This document shows, one piece after another, positions 34,116-45,225 of a stretch of 64,000 nt of DNA (position 1 is its first letter; each line of letters starts with the position of its first letter). The notes below the pieces were generated by a model. The model saw only the letters and a list, made by a program, of their open reading frames with translations. It ran no database searches and had not been told where the DNA came from. The stretch lies in NCBI GenBank assembly GCA_024760905.1, contig JALRMN010000029.1, positions 124,001 to 188,000 of the forward strand, read 5' to 3'. Position numbers and translations under genes: made by a program. The DNA is from Plotosus lineatus. Lineage: Eukaryota; Chordata; Actinopteri; Siluriformes; Plotosidae.

Positions 34116-34517
34116 GGCTGCAGATCATCAACATTTATTTGTACGCGTTCGGGATAGTACAGTACTCTCGCTTCGAAACGGTTATATGTTTGCAAAAATT
34201 CGCCTCCGCCACCATGCTTTTAGCAGCGAGGGCAGAATTCAGAGCAACCATGGCTTTGTTGTTGCGTATGCCTCGGTCGAGGCGTGGCGAAAAGAAATAG
34301 GTCCTTTCTGTTCGCTTGGGAAACTGTTGAAAATGTTGAACCGCCCCTAACCCCGATTTAATCCTCAGCGAATTAAAATCGCTTCCGAGTATGACGCCCG
34401 GATCTGAAACAAGAAATGACAGGAAACCGTCAGAATTCTTTAACCAACGAGTCAGTATCGGGAAGAGACTTTTACAAGATAAATTTAATTCTTGTTTAGA
34501 TAATTGTTTCGACAATT
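34116..34517 (+). promoter_or_regulatory. Presumed MHC class I promoter and 5' UTR region
   Basis: About 400 bp separate the RTE fragment from the MHC start codon. GAAA-rich segments that loosely recall interferon-response elements are seen (GCGAAAAGAAATAG near 34288 and GGGAAACTGTTGAAAA near 34318), but none matches the consensus spacing. No TATA box was identified. The regulatory role is inferred from position. Confidence 0.35.
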
Positions 34518-34584
34518 ATGAAGAACAGTGCTGCATTAAGTATTCTGATTTTACTCAGACTTCATGTTCACTGTTCAGCAGCAG
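34518..34584 (+). CDS. MHC class I exon 1, signal peptide
   Basis: Twenty-two codons plus one base. The peptide MKNSAALSILILLRLHVHC is a typical signal sequence with a hydrophobic core, ending in SAA before the donor GTGAGT at 34585. The start is the only ATG in frame near the core. Confidence 0.85.
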
Positions 34585-36790
34585 GTGAGTTTAGAATTAT
34601 AAACTATTGTTTATTGTAAATATTTTACAATTGGCAGATTTAATATGATTCAAATGAATAAAATAGATGTATTTAATTCTTAAATGATATGTGAAACAGT
34701 ATAGATTATCCTACAGCTACCGGTTTCATAAGCGATTGAAAATGAGGCGTCACCCTCCGCTCGTATATCTGTTTGCTATGCTAGTAGCTATGCTATCATT
34801 GTTACTGTCAACACCACATCCGGTGTCCGTCCGTCTGTCGATAGTAATAATCAACACATTATCTCCGATATCATCACCGATTATCTGTGTTGGTTTTGAG
34901 ATTGTATATCCGCACAGCTTTTGATTTTTATCATATTCATTGTTGTCTGCACAACTACCACCTTGATGAGTCATCTTCAACCTACGTCATCACAAGCAAC
35001 AATTTTTAAAGAATTAAATAATTTAAGTCTTAAATCTAGGCACAGTAGAGGCAGACATATGCAGAAAAAATAAGTGATTATGAATCCAGATTTAAGTTTT
35101 TAATAGGGTACAGAGTATATTAGCTCAGTTTTAAGATTGATGAAAAACACTTCTGTAATAACAAAGAATATTAGAATAATATTTTTTAATCGGGCAAAAA
35201 CCACATAAACGAACAAGAGGTTTCATAGTAAGCATAAGTTCTATGTTGTTCTTAGCCCAGGGTCTGACCTACTCAAAGTCATGAATATTTCACCATGAGT
35301 CTTGTTATGGATATGAGAAGAAAAAAGTTGGTCAAAGTCACCTATGATTAAAAAAAAAAAAAATTAAAAGGAATGATTGATATGGCAAAGATTTACATGA
35401 TTAATACAATCCAATACAGGTGGACTTCAATATGGTCACATGACCAGGTGTTGTCCTGGTTACGACAACATTGGAAACCGCACAATCAGTTTACTGCACC
35501 AAAGGATGCAGGCTGATTCAATAACTCTTTCTTATTATCGTAATCCCTCACCACTTTGCGTTTCCTACTTTGTGTCCTCGCAATATCGCAGGATCTTCCG
35601 ACAGGAAATAAAAAAATAAAGAAAATTCAAAATTCACGCGCACTACATGTACATTCACTACGCTACCCAACATGCTCTGTTCTCCTGCTTGACGTTATTG
35701 TTCTCTGATTGGCTCAGGCCATGAATCCAGCAAGCTGACTGGTCGAGATTATATTTCCCAGCGTCCAACACATGGGCCTTCCTGTCTTTGTGTTCTACAG
35801 GAAACACCGCATTGTTAGTTTGTCTACGCTACGTACCAGCACTTCTCTAGCCATGAGCCTAAGTTTTTCTCTCTTTGTGCTAGTAAGTAGTGTTGTGTAT
35901 TACGCTGAGGCCTTGAAAATGGCCCCAAAACGCCCAGGAAGTGTTATGGTCTGTGCTAGTTGGTGACTTTTAACTCTCTTCTGTCTTTCCCCATACACTG
36001 CATGTGCTGGCAAGGGGCGTGGCTGTTACCCCAGTGCATCTGAATTCACTCAGCCATCAGAACTCTGTAAAAGAGGAGCTCCGTGCTCGACCAGTTTCCG
36101 TGTTGATACTCTCCCAGTGATTTTGGTTTTTGTGTTTTTCTCTCACCTCTTCGGTGAATACGATTTTTTCCCGCATCCCAGTGCTTCCCATGAGCTCAAT
36201 AAAAGTCTTTGTTTCATCGTACTTGGTCTCCTTTCCTGTCGTCATTTTGATTCAAGAGTTATCCAAAATGGCCAATCAGTGTTTTATTTATACACAATAA
36301 ATATGATGAGTTCTTATAACTGTTGTGTACTTTTACAGTTCCACACTCTCTGCAGTATCTCTACACTGCCATCACACCAGGAAGAATTTTCCCAGAGTTC
36401 ACTGCTGTTGGCCTGATAGATGGACTGCACTTTGTGTACTACGACAGTAACATCAGTAAGATGATCCCTAAGACAGAGTGGATGAAGAATATCACCGCTG
36501 ATGATCCACATTACTGGAGCAGTGGGACTGATAATATGCAGCGTCATCAGGATCTTCTCAAAAATCTTCTGGATTCAGCAATCCAGAGCTTTAATCAACA
36601 AGGTGATGCATATTCATATCACACACACACACATAAAGTACATGTGGTCTTAAATGTGTTACTGTTGACTTTTCTTTACTTTTTTAAACAATTTATATAA
36701 AATAAATCCATTTGTTGTTGGTTTAATCAGTAATGAAGTTAGTCACAGTACACTTGGTTGTTGATGTGTAGCAACTACAATTACAGTTAT

Positions 36791-36828
<38 letters not shown>

Positions 36829-37709
36829 TCAGAGTAAGGGGCAGTGGTGGTCTAGTGGTATAGGGCACTGGATCGCTGATCCAAAGGTTGGGGTTCAAGT
36901 CCCACTCTCCACAGGGTTGTCACTGTCCCCCCCAGTGCAGCTAACTGGGTTATCAAAGGCGGGCCATGTCTCTCACTGTCTATGGTGTGAGGCATGTAAA
37001 AGAACCATTGCTGACTTTCGTAAAGAGTAGCTGCAAAGCCGTCAGCGTGTTTCTGTCCCTTGCTAAAAGGGTTGTGACAGAAAGGGCATCCGACATAAAA
37101 ACCTCTGCCAAATCAAATGTGCGAATCAGATGATTCGCTGTGGCGACTCCCGAGAAAGGGGAAAAAAGCCGAAAGGAAGACAGACAGTAAAAAGTTCATT
37201 TTTTTTTTTTTTAATTGATGTGCTGGAGTGAATAGAAAAGTAGGTAGATGGTAGAAAAATAATGTATCTGCATTGTCTCCTTTTGATACAGAAAAACATT
37301 AAAAATGTGAAACTCTTCAGTCTTCGTGGACGTTTATACTATTTAAGGATGTACTCGGGTGTAAGTGATATCGCTGTGAAATAGGGTGGGGTTTTCCTGG
37401 TTCATTTCAGTTTCAGCTCACCAGAAAAATGTGCATACTCATCAAAAACCTTCAATGTAGATTATCACTGAGGTTCTGTGATGCTGCACTGGCTGTGTCA
37501 TGTATTGTATCAAACCTGCCCTGAAAATGTATTAAAAAAAAACACAAATCCAAGTGCTTTCTTAAAAGATTTTTTATGCTTTTTTTTTCATTGGATCCTC
37601 TCGAGTCCAGTGTGACCAGTTGAATTTGTTGTGTATTTCAGGATAAACTGCTCAGCTTTGTTTGATGGGACAGCTGCTATTTCAGCCTCACTATTTGGAC
37701 TTGTGTGAA

Positions 37710-37752
<43 letters not shown>

Positions 37753-40700
37753 ACCAACACCAGAACCACCATTTATACTTATAAATAATATAATATCTCT
37801 GCAACATCACGTGGTCATCGGGGGCTGAACCTCTGGATTGGAAAACCGGGGTGGTGGTCCCAATTTGTAAAAAGGAGGGTGTGTTCTAATTATTGGGGAA
37901 TCACACTCCTCAGCCTACCTGGAAAAGTCTCTGCACGGGTACTGGAGAGTAGGATCCGACCGATAGTCGAACCTCGGATTCAGGAGGAACAATGTGGTTT
38001 TCGTCCTGGCCGTAGCACTCTTGACCAACTCTATACGCTCCACAGGATCTTGGAGGGGGCATGGGAGTTTGCCCAATCTGTCCACATTTGTTTTGTGGAT
38101 TTGGAGAAGGCTTTCGACTGTGTCCCTCGAACAATTTGGTGGGGTGTGCTCCGGGAGTACAGCGTTCCGGACCCGTTGCTACGGGCCATTCGATTGCTGT
38201 ATAACCGGAGCCAGAGTTTGGTCCGTATTGGTAACAACAGGTCGAATTTGTTTCCGGTGTGAGTTGGAGTTTGCCAAGGCTGTCCTTTGTCACCGATTCT
38301 GTTCATAATTTTTATGGACAGAATTTCTAGGTGCAGTCGAGGTGTTAAAGGGGCTCTGGTTTGGTGGCCATCGGATCTTGTCTCTGCTTTTTGCGGATGA
38401 TGTTGTCCTTTTGGCTTCACCAAGTCGGGACCTCCAGCTCTCATTGGAACGATTCGTAGTTGAGTGCGAAGCAGCCGGGATGAGGATCAGTACCTCCAAG
38501 TCAAAGGCCATGGTTCTCACTCGGACAAAGGTGGAATGCACCCTCCGGGCCGGGAATGAGGTCTTGGAGGAGTTTAAGTATCTTGGGGTCTTGTTCATGA
38601 GTGAGGGAAGGATGGAACCCGAGATCGACAGACGGATCGCTGCAGCCTCTGCTGTTAAACGGAGCCTGTTCTGGTGAAGAAGGAGCTGAGCCGCAAGGCG
38701 AAGTTCTCAATTTACCAGTCAATCTACGTTCCAACCCTCACCTATGGTCTCGAGCTTTGGGTAGTGACCGAAAGAACAAGATCGCGGATACTAGCGGCTG
38801 AAATCAGCTTCCTTTGCCGGGTGGCGGGGTTCTCCCTTAGTGATAAGGTGAGAAGCTCTACCATCCGGGGAGAACTCCGAATAAATCCGCTGCTCCTCCG
38901 CATTGACAGGGGTCAGTTGTCAATCTGGTCAGAATGCCTCCCGGATACCTCCCTGGTCTGGTGTTTCAGGCATGACCAACTGGGAAGAGACCCCGGGGTC
39001 GACCTAGAACGAGCTGGAGGGACAATGTCTCTTGGCTTGTCTGGGACTGCCTCAGTGTCCCCCAGGAAGTGTTGGAGGAAGTAGCTATGGAGAGAGACGT
39101 CTTGACCTTTTTGCTTAGGTTGCTGCTCTTGCATCCAACCCTGGACTTAGCGGGAGAAGATGAGATGAGATGAGATAATATTATATTTTTACAATAAGTG
39201 TGTGAGATGGCAAGAGGTGTGTTGCATGTAGGAAATACGAGGGTTTTTTTTTTTGTTTTTGTTTTTTTTTTTAGAAAACAGAAGTGTAGGAGTCCTGCCA
39301 GTCGCCTCTTTATAGAAGGGGCGGTTTCGCATGATGTGCAAAAATCAGCCATTCATGAACAATTGAAGCCACTCTGAATTCACACCAAATTTTGAACAGG
39401 AACAATTTTTTTTCCAAAACTGCGAACACAGACCATTTACTTCAAATGTGTCTGACTACTTCCAAAAATATACTCAATTACCTCCAAATGAAAATTCACT
39501 TGTACATGATTGCTCACATTTGTGCGAGGCTTTAGATGGTCACTAAGTCTCCTTCTCATATGTGTGTTTAGGAAACGGTACTTTACAGAGGATGTACGGC
39601 TGTGAGCGTGATGATGATGGCACCATCAGAAGATTTGATAAGTTCGGTTATAATGGAGACGATTTCTTCAGTCTGGATCTGGAAACTGGAACCTGGATAC
39701 CTGCAGTTCAACCTCAAGCTGAGAATGTTATAAAGATGTGGGATCCTATGGGAGAGGATGCTCAAAGCTCGAAGAATTTCTTGAAATTTGGCTGCATTGC
39801 ATCTCTAGAGAGAGTCAGCAGTCCAAATAGCACAGGTAAATTGTGTTTGCTCATCTTATTAACCCTCTGTACCCTGAAACAAACACAGAGAAACGAAACA
39901 AAGATGTGAAGTGAGGACCAATCTTCTAGCACCAGGATGAGCGCGCTGCTCATCTTTTATAGCACAGTAGACTGGTGAGCAGGATCAGGTGTGTGCATTG
40001 CGATCCACCCACGTGTGTCAGCCATGCCCCTCTGAGTGAGAAAGAGAGAGAAAGAGTGTGAGAGAGAGAGAGACACGCGCCAAAGTCAAAGCCCCACAAC
40101 AATAAAGACCAGAACAGTTTCTCGAAAAATAAAAGAGAAAGAAAAATCCATTTATTTTACAGATTAATGCACAGAATATATATTTCGTCTTATTTCTCCC
40201 CTTGAATCCTTCACAAAGAATCAGACGACAATCCAAGATTCAGACAGAAGTCCAAAATGCATGTTCTCTTCGGTCAATGAAACAGAACTAAAATGTGGGT
40301 TTCGGTTCTGTCCATTGTGAGATGCAGCTCCAGAAACAAGTAAACTGACACCGGAACGACCAAGTGATCGAATCTATTGTTGTAGTATAACACGTGTTTG
40401 AGGTGGCAGCAGGCACGTTGCCAGTCAGTCAAATTGTTCCACTTGATCCAGGGTCGGGTCACATGAGAAACAACATAAGCAGTGAGGTGCAGCCCCAGTC
40501 ACTTCCTCCAGCTCTTTCGCAGGGATACCAAGGCAATCCTAGATCATCTGAGCATCCTCTGGGTCAAGCATAGGGTCTCTTCCCGGTTGGACATTCCTAA
40601 AACACCACACTGAGGAGGCATTCAAATCAGATGCCTGAGCCACTGTCTCCTCTCAACGGAGAGGAGCAGCGTTTCTAATTCAAACTTCTCCTGAGTAGCT

Positions 40701-42444
40701 GAGAATTCTAAATGTCTGTGCGATGGCTGGGGGCATGAATGTCTTGATAAAATACACCGCACTAATTTTATTAGGCATTTACAAAATGTGCACTGAAGTG
40801 TGACGGGATGTCTCCTAATGACAGGATCTGTTCCTGCAACACACACATGCACACACTGCTGTTATTTGTAAATGAAATAATCTCTCAGTGTATAATATTT
40901 ATGTCTCTGTGTGTTCCTGCAGTTCGTCTCAATGCATCACTGCTCCAGAATTGCTCATCTTCTTCAGAGGTGGTGTGTCATGCTACAGGTTTCTTTCCTA
41001 AACCAGTGATGATCACCTGGCAGAAGAACGGAAGGGACGTGTATGAGGATGTGGAGCTCAGAGAGACGTTACCCAACCAGGACGGAACCTTCCAGAAGAG
41101 AAGTATTCTGAAAGTCCCAGCTGAGGATCTGCAGAAACACACCTACACCTGCGTGATTCAGCACAGCAGCTTGGGGGAGGAGCTAGTGCTGCCTGTGAGC
41201 GAGTGCCCAATCCCGAGAGGTCGGAGAAACACTTTCCTGTAAAACTCCAGATTTACAGAGTGAAAGTGATTCATTACTGCAGAACATCATCAACACTCTG
41301 TACTCACTTCACAGGTGGAGGATCGGGTGGAGTGAAGACTGGAATCATTGTTAGTGTATTCTTGATTCTCGTTCTCCTTATTGCTGGTGTGGTAATTTAT
41401 AAGATGATGAAGAAGAGGAAGAACTCTGGTGAGAATAAACATTCTGTTCATGCATAAAAAATTGAATAATTTCTCTGTAATGTGTATCTGAATGTAGATA
41501 TTTTAATTATTGAGAAATAGCACAGATGAATTTTAAATGTTGATGCAGGCCATGCCAATATCACAGCACTGATTTCTGGATGTCATTCATTCATTCATTC
41601 ATTTGCTGAACCACTTAATTCAAATTTTTCAAGTTGCAGAAAGGTTAAGTCCTTTCCTATCTGACTCTGGATGAAGGCCGGTGCACCTTGACCAGCTCGC
41701 CAGGCCATTACGGGGACAACATATGACCATTCACACTCACAATTCGGGGCAATCCAGTACATCCAGTTAGTCTAATGTGTATGATTTTGTTCTGTGGGAG
41801 GACACCGGAGAGGGAGAACATGCAACACATAGAAAAGTCTCGAACCCAGAACCTTCTTGTTGTGAGAACTCTGCTAACGACTATATCACTAGAATGGACT
41901 GAACCATGATGTAACTGCAACAGAGCGGACAGAGTGACTCAGGGAGGATTTGAGGAATTTTACACTGAAAGACAGTAAAGAGAGACGAGTCGAACACTCG
42001 CGTGGAGAAGGGTCACTGCTTTATGTTTATTTTCTGTCATTAAGTACAGAGTCATCGTTAGAAAATTACTTAAAGGGGCGGAGTCATGACTCAAAGAAAA
42101 TAGCCGAACAGTCCCGGTGTTATCAAACAAAACATTTATAGGTTTTAATGTAAGTTTGGTTTACGAAATAACAGAAATTAATTTGGTCCATATAACATTT
42201 TAATTTTTGGAATGTGTTCATTACAGTAAGATTTTAAAATGTCCCTGTTTCAGTTCATTCCATTTCACTCCGTATTAGTTTAAATACCTTTAAATATCTT
42301 TGATGTCCAAGCTGAGAAGGTTTTTAATAAATGTAGATGAGTATTTTGATCATTCTTTCTGTTATTGTAGAGTACCTGGAGGAAACCCACTCAAGCGCCG
42401 AGAGAACCGAGAAACTCCACCCAGAAAAAACCTCGATGTTGTAG
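34518..42444 (+). CDS. MHC class I heavy chain, six exons, apparently intact
   Basis: The spliced frame is 34518-34584, 36339-36602, 39572-39835, 40923-41219, 41315-41428 and 42371-42444, giving 359 codons plus stop. Every junction is phase 1 with GT-AG ends, as in known class I genes. The product would be a membrane glycoprotein with signal peptide, alpha1, alpha2, immunoglobulin alpha3, transmembrane helix and short tail, pairing with beta2-microglobulin to display peptide or another ligand. No in-frame stops were seen. Several positions usually conserved in classical peptide presenters look changed in alpha2 and that domain is short near its end, so a non-classical gene is likely. Introns 2, 3 and 5 are filled with transposons. 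The teleost lineage (U, L, Z and so on) was not settled. Confidence 0.88.
34585..36338 (+). other. MHC class I intron 1, no repeat firmly recognised
   Basis: It contains a 15-base adenine run near 35348-35363. A region at about 35640-36250 has an inverted CCAAT box (CTGATTGGCT, 35704-35713) and AATAAA (36198-36203), which could be a solo LTR or other promoter-bearing repeat, but no ends were identified. Confidence 0.4.
36339..36602 (+). CDS. MHC class I exon 2, alpha1 domain
   Basis: The exon is 264 nt, the usual alpha1 size in fish. It follows a TTTTACAG acceptor and ends before GTGATG. Landmarks are HSLQYLYTAI at the start, FTAVGLIDG, YYDSN, IPKTEWM and the helix ending in DSAIQSFNQQ. These form the first half of the ligand-binding groove. 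Confidence 0.92.
36837..37195 (+). mobile_element. tRNA-derived SINE with RTE-type tail (MHC intron 2)
   Basis: It follows a long T run (about 36795-36825). Head GGGCAGTGGTGGTCTAGTGG and B-box GGTTCAAGTCC are tRNA-like. The 3' part has AGGGCATCCGACATAAAA (as in the RTE leader) and GATGATTCGCTGTGGCGAC (as in the RTE 3' end), ending GCCGAAAGGAAGACAGACAG. Confidence 0.9.
37719..37750. repeat. (GA)n microsatellite
   Basis: About 16 GA units lie just left of the LINE in MHC intron 2. Confidence 0.95.
37850..39180 (+). mobile_element. Rex1/L2-like LINE in MHC intron 2, reverse transcriptase to 3' end
   Basis: Frames at 37879-38262, 38342-38677 and 38674-39084 give the reverse transcriptase: NYWGITLLSLPGK, EEQCGFRPGRST, FVDLEKAFD, LLFADDVVLLAS with intact FADD, FKYLGVLF and ELSRKAKFSIYQS. 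Frameshifts lie near 38262, 38340 and 38670. The element is 5' truncated at about 37850 and ends in a (GATGA)n run at 39155-39177, a microsatellite-like tail. Confidence 0.9.
39572..39835 (+). CDS. MHC class I exon 3, alpha2 domain
   Basis: The exon is 264 nt, with a TGTTTAG acceptor and a GTAAAT donor. It begins GNGTLQRMYGCE, which includes an N-G-T glycosylation sequon and the first groove cysteine. FGYNGDDFFSLDLETGTW follows, then a helix with KMWDPM and the partner cysteine in KFGCIASLERV. The final helix lacks the usual Tyr positions and is about three residues shorter than in classical teleost chains. Confidence 0.9.
40490..40705 (-). mobile_element. Rex1/L2-like LINE fragment in MHC intron 3
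   Basis: The segment GAGGCATTCAAATCAGATGCC with GCCACTGTCTCCTCTCAACGG matches the minus-strand element at 7670-7745. Only the C-terminal coding part is present. Confidence 0.7.
40923..41219 (+). CDS. MHC class I exon 4, alpha3 immunoglobulin domain
   Basis: The exon is 297 nt. It contains the C1-set pattern VVCHATGFFPKPVMITW and YTCVIQHSSLGEE, with the two disulfide cysteines. The acceptor is CCTGCAG at 40922. The phase-consistent donor is GTCGGA at 41220; a stronger-looking GTGAGC at 41195 would break the frame into the next exon. This domain binds beta2-microglobulin and, in classical chains, CD8. Confidence 0.9.
41315..41428 (+). CDS. MHC class I exon 5, connecting peptide and transmembrane helix
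   Basis: The exon is 114 nt. A glycine-rich linker (GGGSGGVKTG) precedes the hydrophobic segment IIVSVFLILVLLIAGVVIY and the basic stop-transfer KMMKKRKN. Acceptor TTCACAG and donor GTGAGA are canonical. Confidence 0.9.
41590..41900 (-). mobile_element. L2-type LINE 3' region in MHC intron 5
   Basis: It starts with (CATT)n and TGCTGAACCACTTAATTC, the complement of the L2-type tail. It continues to GTGGGAGGACACCGGAG and GGGAGAACATGCAACAC, the conserved 3' region seen also at 45690-45930. It lies directly before the first copy of a tandem duplication. Confidence 0.75.
41937..42310. repeat. Tandem duplication, first copy (MHC intron 5)
   Basis: From GGATTTGAGGAATTTTACAC through GTCACTGCTTTATGTTTATT and CATTTCACTCCGTATTAG the sequence matches 42476-42785 with scattered changes and small indels. 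It probably began as a copy of the 3' UTR. Confidence 0.9.
42371..42444 (+). CDS. MHC class I exon 6, cytoplasmic tail, likely exonised L2 LINE
   Basis: After a TTATTGTAG acceptor the phase-1 frame gives 24 residues (starting EYLEETHSSAERTEK) and stops at TAG 42442-42444. The DNA GTACCTGGAGGAAACCCAC matches the L2-type 3' region in this window at 45876 (24 of 27 positions over 42372-42398). The rest resembles the GAGAACATGCAAACTCCACA part of that element. No cDNA evidence is available, so the exon is a prediction from acceptor, phase and open frame. Confidence 0.6.
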
Positions 42445-42795
42445 GACTGGAGTGAGCAGATCTGAAATCCTCAGGGTGGATTTGAGGAATTTTACACTGA
42501 AAGACACTAAACGAGTCGAACACTCATGTGGAGAAGGGTCACTGCTTTATGTTCATTTTCTGCCATTAAGTACAGAGTCATCGTTAGAAAATGACTTAAA
42601 GGGGCGGCGTCATGGCTTAAAGAAAATAACCTAACAGTCATGATTTATCAAACAAAACATGAACGTTATTTTAATTTTTGAAAACTGTTCATTACAGTAA
42701 GATTTTAAAAAGGTTGCAGTTTATTCCATTTCACTCCATGTTAGTTTAAAAACCTTTAAACTTCTTTTGATGTCCTTTGATGTTCTTTTTATTAA
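42445..42795 (+). other. MHC class I 3' UTR, second copy of the tandem duplication
   Basis: It starts after the exon 6 stop. From 42476 it matches 41947-42310. No AATAAA was found before the RTE insertion at 42800, so the true polyadenylation site may lie beyond the inserted LINEs, for example near 45620 or 46400. Confidence 0.6.
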
Positions 42796-42799
42796 ATAT

Positions 42800-44155
42800 A
42801 GATCTTCTTCTTTCTTCTTCTTCTTTTACTTTCGGCTGCTCCCTTCAGGGGTCGCCACAGCAAATCATCCGCCTCCACCTCACCCTGTCCTCCGCATCTT
42901 CTTTTCTGACTCCAACGACCTTCATGTCTTCCTTCACCACATCCATAAATCTCTTCTTCGGTCTTCCTCGAGGCCTTCTGCCTGGTAGTTCCAACCTCAG
43001 CATCCTACTGCCAATGTACTCACTATCCCTCCTCTGTACATGTCCAAACCATCTCAATCTAGCCTCTCTGACTTTGTCTCCAAAACATCTTACGTGGGCT
43101 GTCCCTCTGATATACTCATTTCTGATCTTATCCATCCTCGTTACTCCCAGGGAGAACCTCAACATTTTCATCTCCGCTACCTCCAGCTCTGCCTCCTGCC
43201 TTTTCCTCAGCGCCACTGTTTCTAAGCCATACAACATCGCTGGCCTCACCACCATCTTGTACACTTTTCCCTTCATTCTTGCTGACACTCTCCTATCGCA
43301 CATCACACCGGATACTTTTCTCCAACCATTCCAGCCTGCCTGCACACGCTTCTTTACCTCTTTTCCACACTCTCCATTGCTCTGGATTGTTGAGCCTAAG
43401 TACTTAAAATCCTCCACCTTCGTTATCTCTGCTCCCTGTAACATCACCGTTCCTCCTGGGTCCTTCTCATTCACACACATGTATTCTGATTTTCTGAGGC
43501 TAACCTTCATTCCTCTCCTTTCCAGGGCATACCTCCACCTCTCTAGATTTTCCTGCACTTGTTCTCTGCTCTCACTACAGATCACGATGTCATCTGCAAA
43601 CATCATAGTCCATGGAGATTCTTGTCTCACCTCGTCTGTCAGCCTGTCCATCACCATAGCAAACAAGAAGGGGCTCAGAGCTGACCCTTGATACAGTCCC
43701 ACCTCCACCTTGAATTAAATCGGTCACACCGACAGCACACCTCACCACTGTCTTACATCTCTCATACATGTCCTGCACCACTCTAACATACTTCTCTGCC
43801 ACTCCAGACTTCCTCATGCAATACCACAGTTCTTCTCTTGGCACCCTGTCATATGCTTTTTCCAGATCCACAAAGGCACAATGTAGCTCCCTCTGACCTT
43901 CTCTGTACTTCTCTATTAACATCCTCAAGGCAAACATTGCATCTGTGGTGCTCTTTCTTGGCATGAAACCAAACTGTTGTTCACAAATGCTGACCTCTGC
44001 CCTTAGTCTAGCTTCCACTATTCTTTCCCATAACTTCATCGTATGGCTCATCAACTTTATCCCTCTGTAGTTGCTGCAACTCTGCACGTCTCCCTTATTC
44101 TTAAAAATGGGCACCAGCACACTTCTCCACTCCTCCGGCATCTGCTCACTCTTGA
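42800..44155 (-). mobile_element. RTE-type LINE, reverse transcriptase and 3' end
   Basis: The minus strand begins at 44155 in the RT entry and ends with the family 3' terminus at 42800-42860 plus an (AAG)n run. Frames 43590-44207 and 42845-43708 (287 codons) include [35 protein letters not shown], the intact [10 protein letters not shown] box, KYLGSTIQSN and RWFGHVQRRDSEYIG. One frameshift lies near 43700. It is the best RT half of this family in the window. Confidence 0.92.
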
Positions 44156-45225
44156 GCGTGGGAGGAGTTCGGTGAGGGCCTGGAGAGCGATTATCGGGCG
44201 GCCTCAAAGGTTCTGGATCACCATCCGATGCCTCAGGAAGGGGAAGCAGTTCTCCACAAATACTGTTTACAGTGGAAGTGGGGAGCTGCTCACCTCGACT
44301 GGGGATGTTGTCGGGAGATAGAAGGAATACTCAAGCACTTCCACAATCTCATCAACACGCCCTCCATGGAGGAAGAACACCTTGGGGGATGGACGGGGAG
44401 GGCGCCCATCACTAGAGCTGATATCACTGAGATAGTCAAAAACAGCTCCTCAGTGGTTGAGTTCCGGGGTGGATGAGATCCACTATGAATTTCTCAGGGT
44501 TCTGGGTGCTGTAGGACTGTCTTGGTTGACACGTCTCTGCAACACCGCGTGGTTATCGAGGGCCGGACCTTTTGGATTGTTAAATCGGGTGTGTTCCGAT
44601 CATCATGGAATCACATTCCTCAGCCTACTCAGGAAGGTCTATACAGGGATTCTGAAGAGGAGGATCGACCGAAAGTTGAACTTTGGATTCAGGAGGAAAT
44701 CTATGGTTTTCCGGACCCATTGCTACGGGCTATTTGGTCGCTGTATTACCAGAGCCAGAGCTTGGTCTATATTGGGAACAATAGGTCGAATTCTTTTCTG
44801 GTGTGGGTTAGACTCTGCCAAGGTGTCCTTTTGTTACTGATTGTGTTCATAATTTTTATGGGCAGAATTTCTAGGCGTAGAAGGGGTTCTAGGTGTAGTA
44901 GGCATCAAGGGGTTTTGGTTTGGTGGCCATCAGATCTCGTCTCTGCTATTTGTGGATGATGTTGTCCTTTTGGCTTCATCAAGCCGGGACCTCCAGCTCT
45001 CATTGGAGCAATTTGCAGTCGAGTGCGAAGTAGCTGAGATTATAATGAGCGCCTTCAAGTCCGAGGCCACGGTTCTCAGTCGGAAAAGAGTGGAATGCCC
45101 CCTCCGGGTCAGGAATGAGGTCGTGCCCCAAGTGGAAGAGCTCAAGCCTCTCGGGTTCTTTTTCACGAGCGAGAGAAGGATGGAGCTGGAGATCGACAGG
45201 CTGATCACTGCAGCCTCTGCTGTAA
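44156..45225 (+). mobile_element. Rex1/L2-like LINE, linker and reverse transcriptase, internally deleted
   Basis: Pieces include TRADITEIVKNSSS (linker), VDEIHYEFLRVLG, LWIQEE joined directly to GFPDPLLRAIWSLYYQ (so the FVDLEKAF region is deleted near 44705), GNNRSNSF, LLFVDDVVLLASS (FADD changed to FVDD) and a thumb to about 45225. Frames shift repeatedly. Confidence 0.85.

Noticed and set aside
35640..36260. Solo LTR in MHC intron 1
   Set aside because: An inverted CCAAT box and AATAAA are present, but no TG..CA ends or target duplication were found, so it is only mentioned under intron 1.
36838..36910. True tRNA genes at the SINE heads
   Set aside because: A and B boxes are present but the cloverleaf is degraded and each head continues into the SINE body; all are treated as SINEs.
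41195..41200. GTGAGC as the exon 4 donor of the MHC gene
   Set aside because: It looks stronger, but using it puts the transmembrane exon out of frame, whereas GTCGGA at 41220 keeps phase 1.
42777..43691. Plus-strand frame of 304 codons
   Set aside because: It is antisense to the RTE reverse transcriptase frame at 42845-43708, which carries the FADD box and family motifs.
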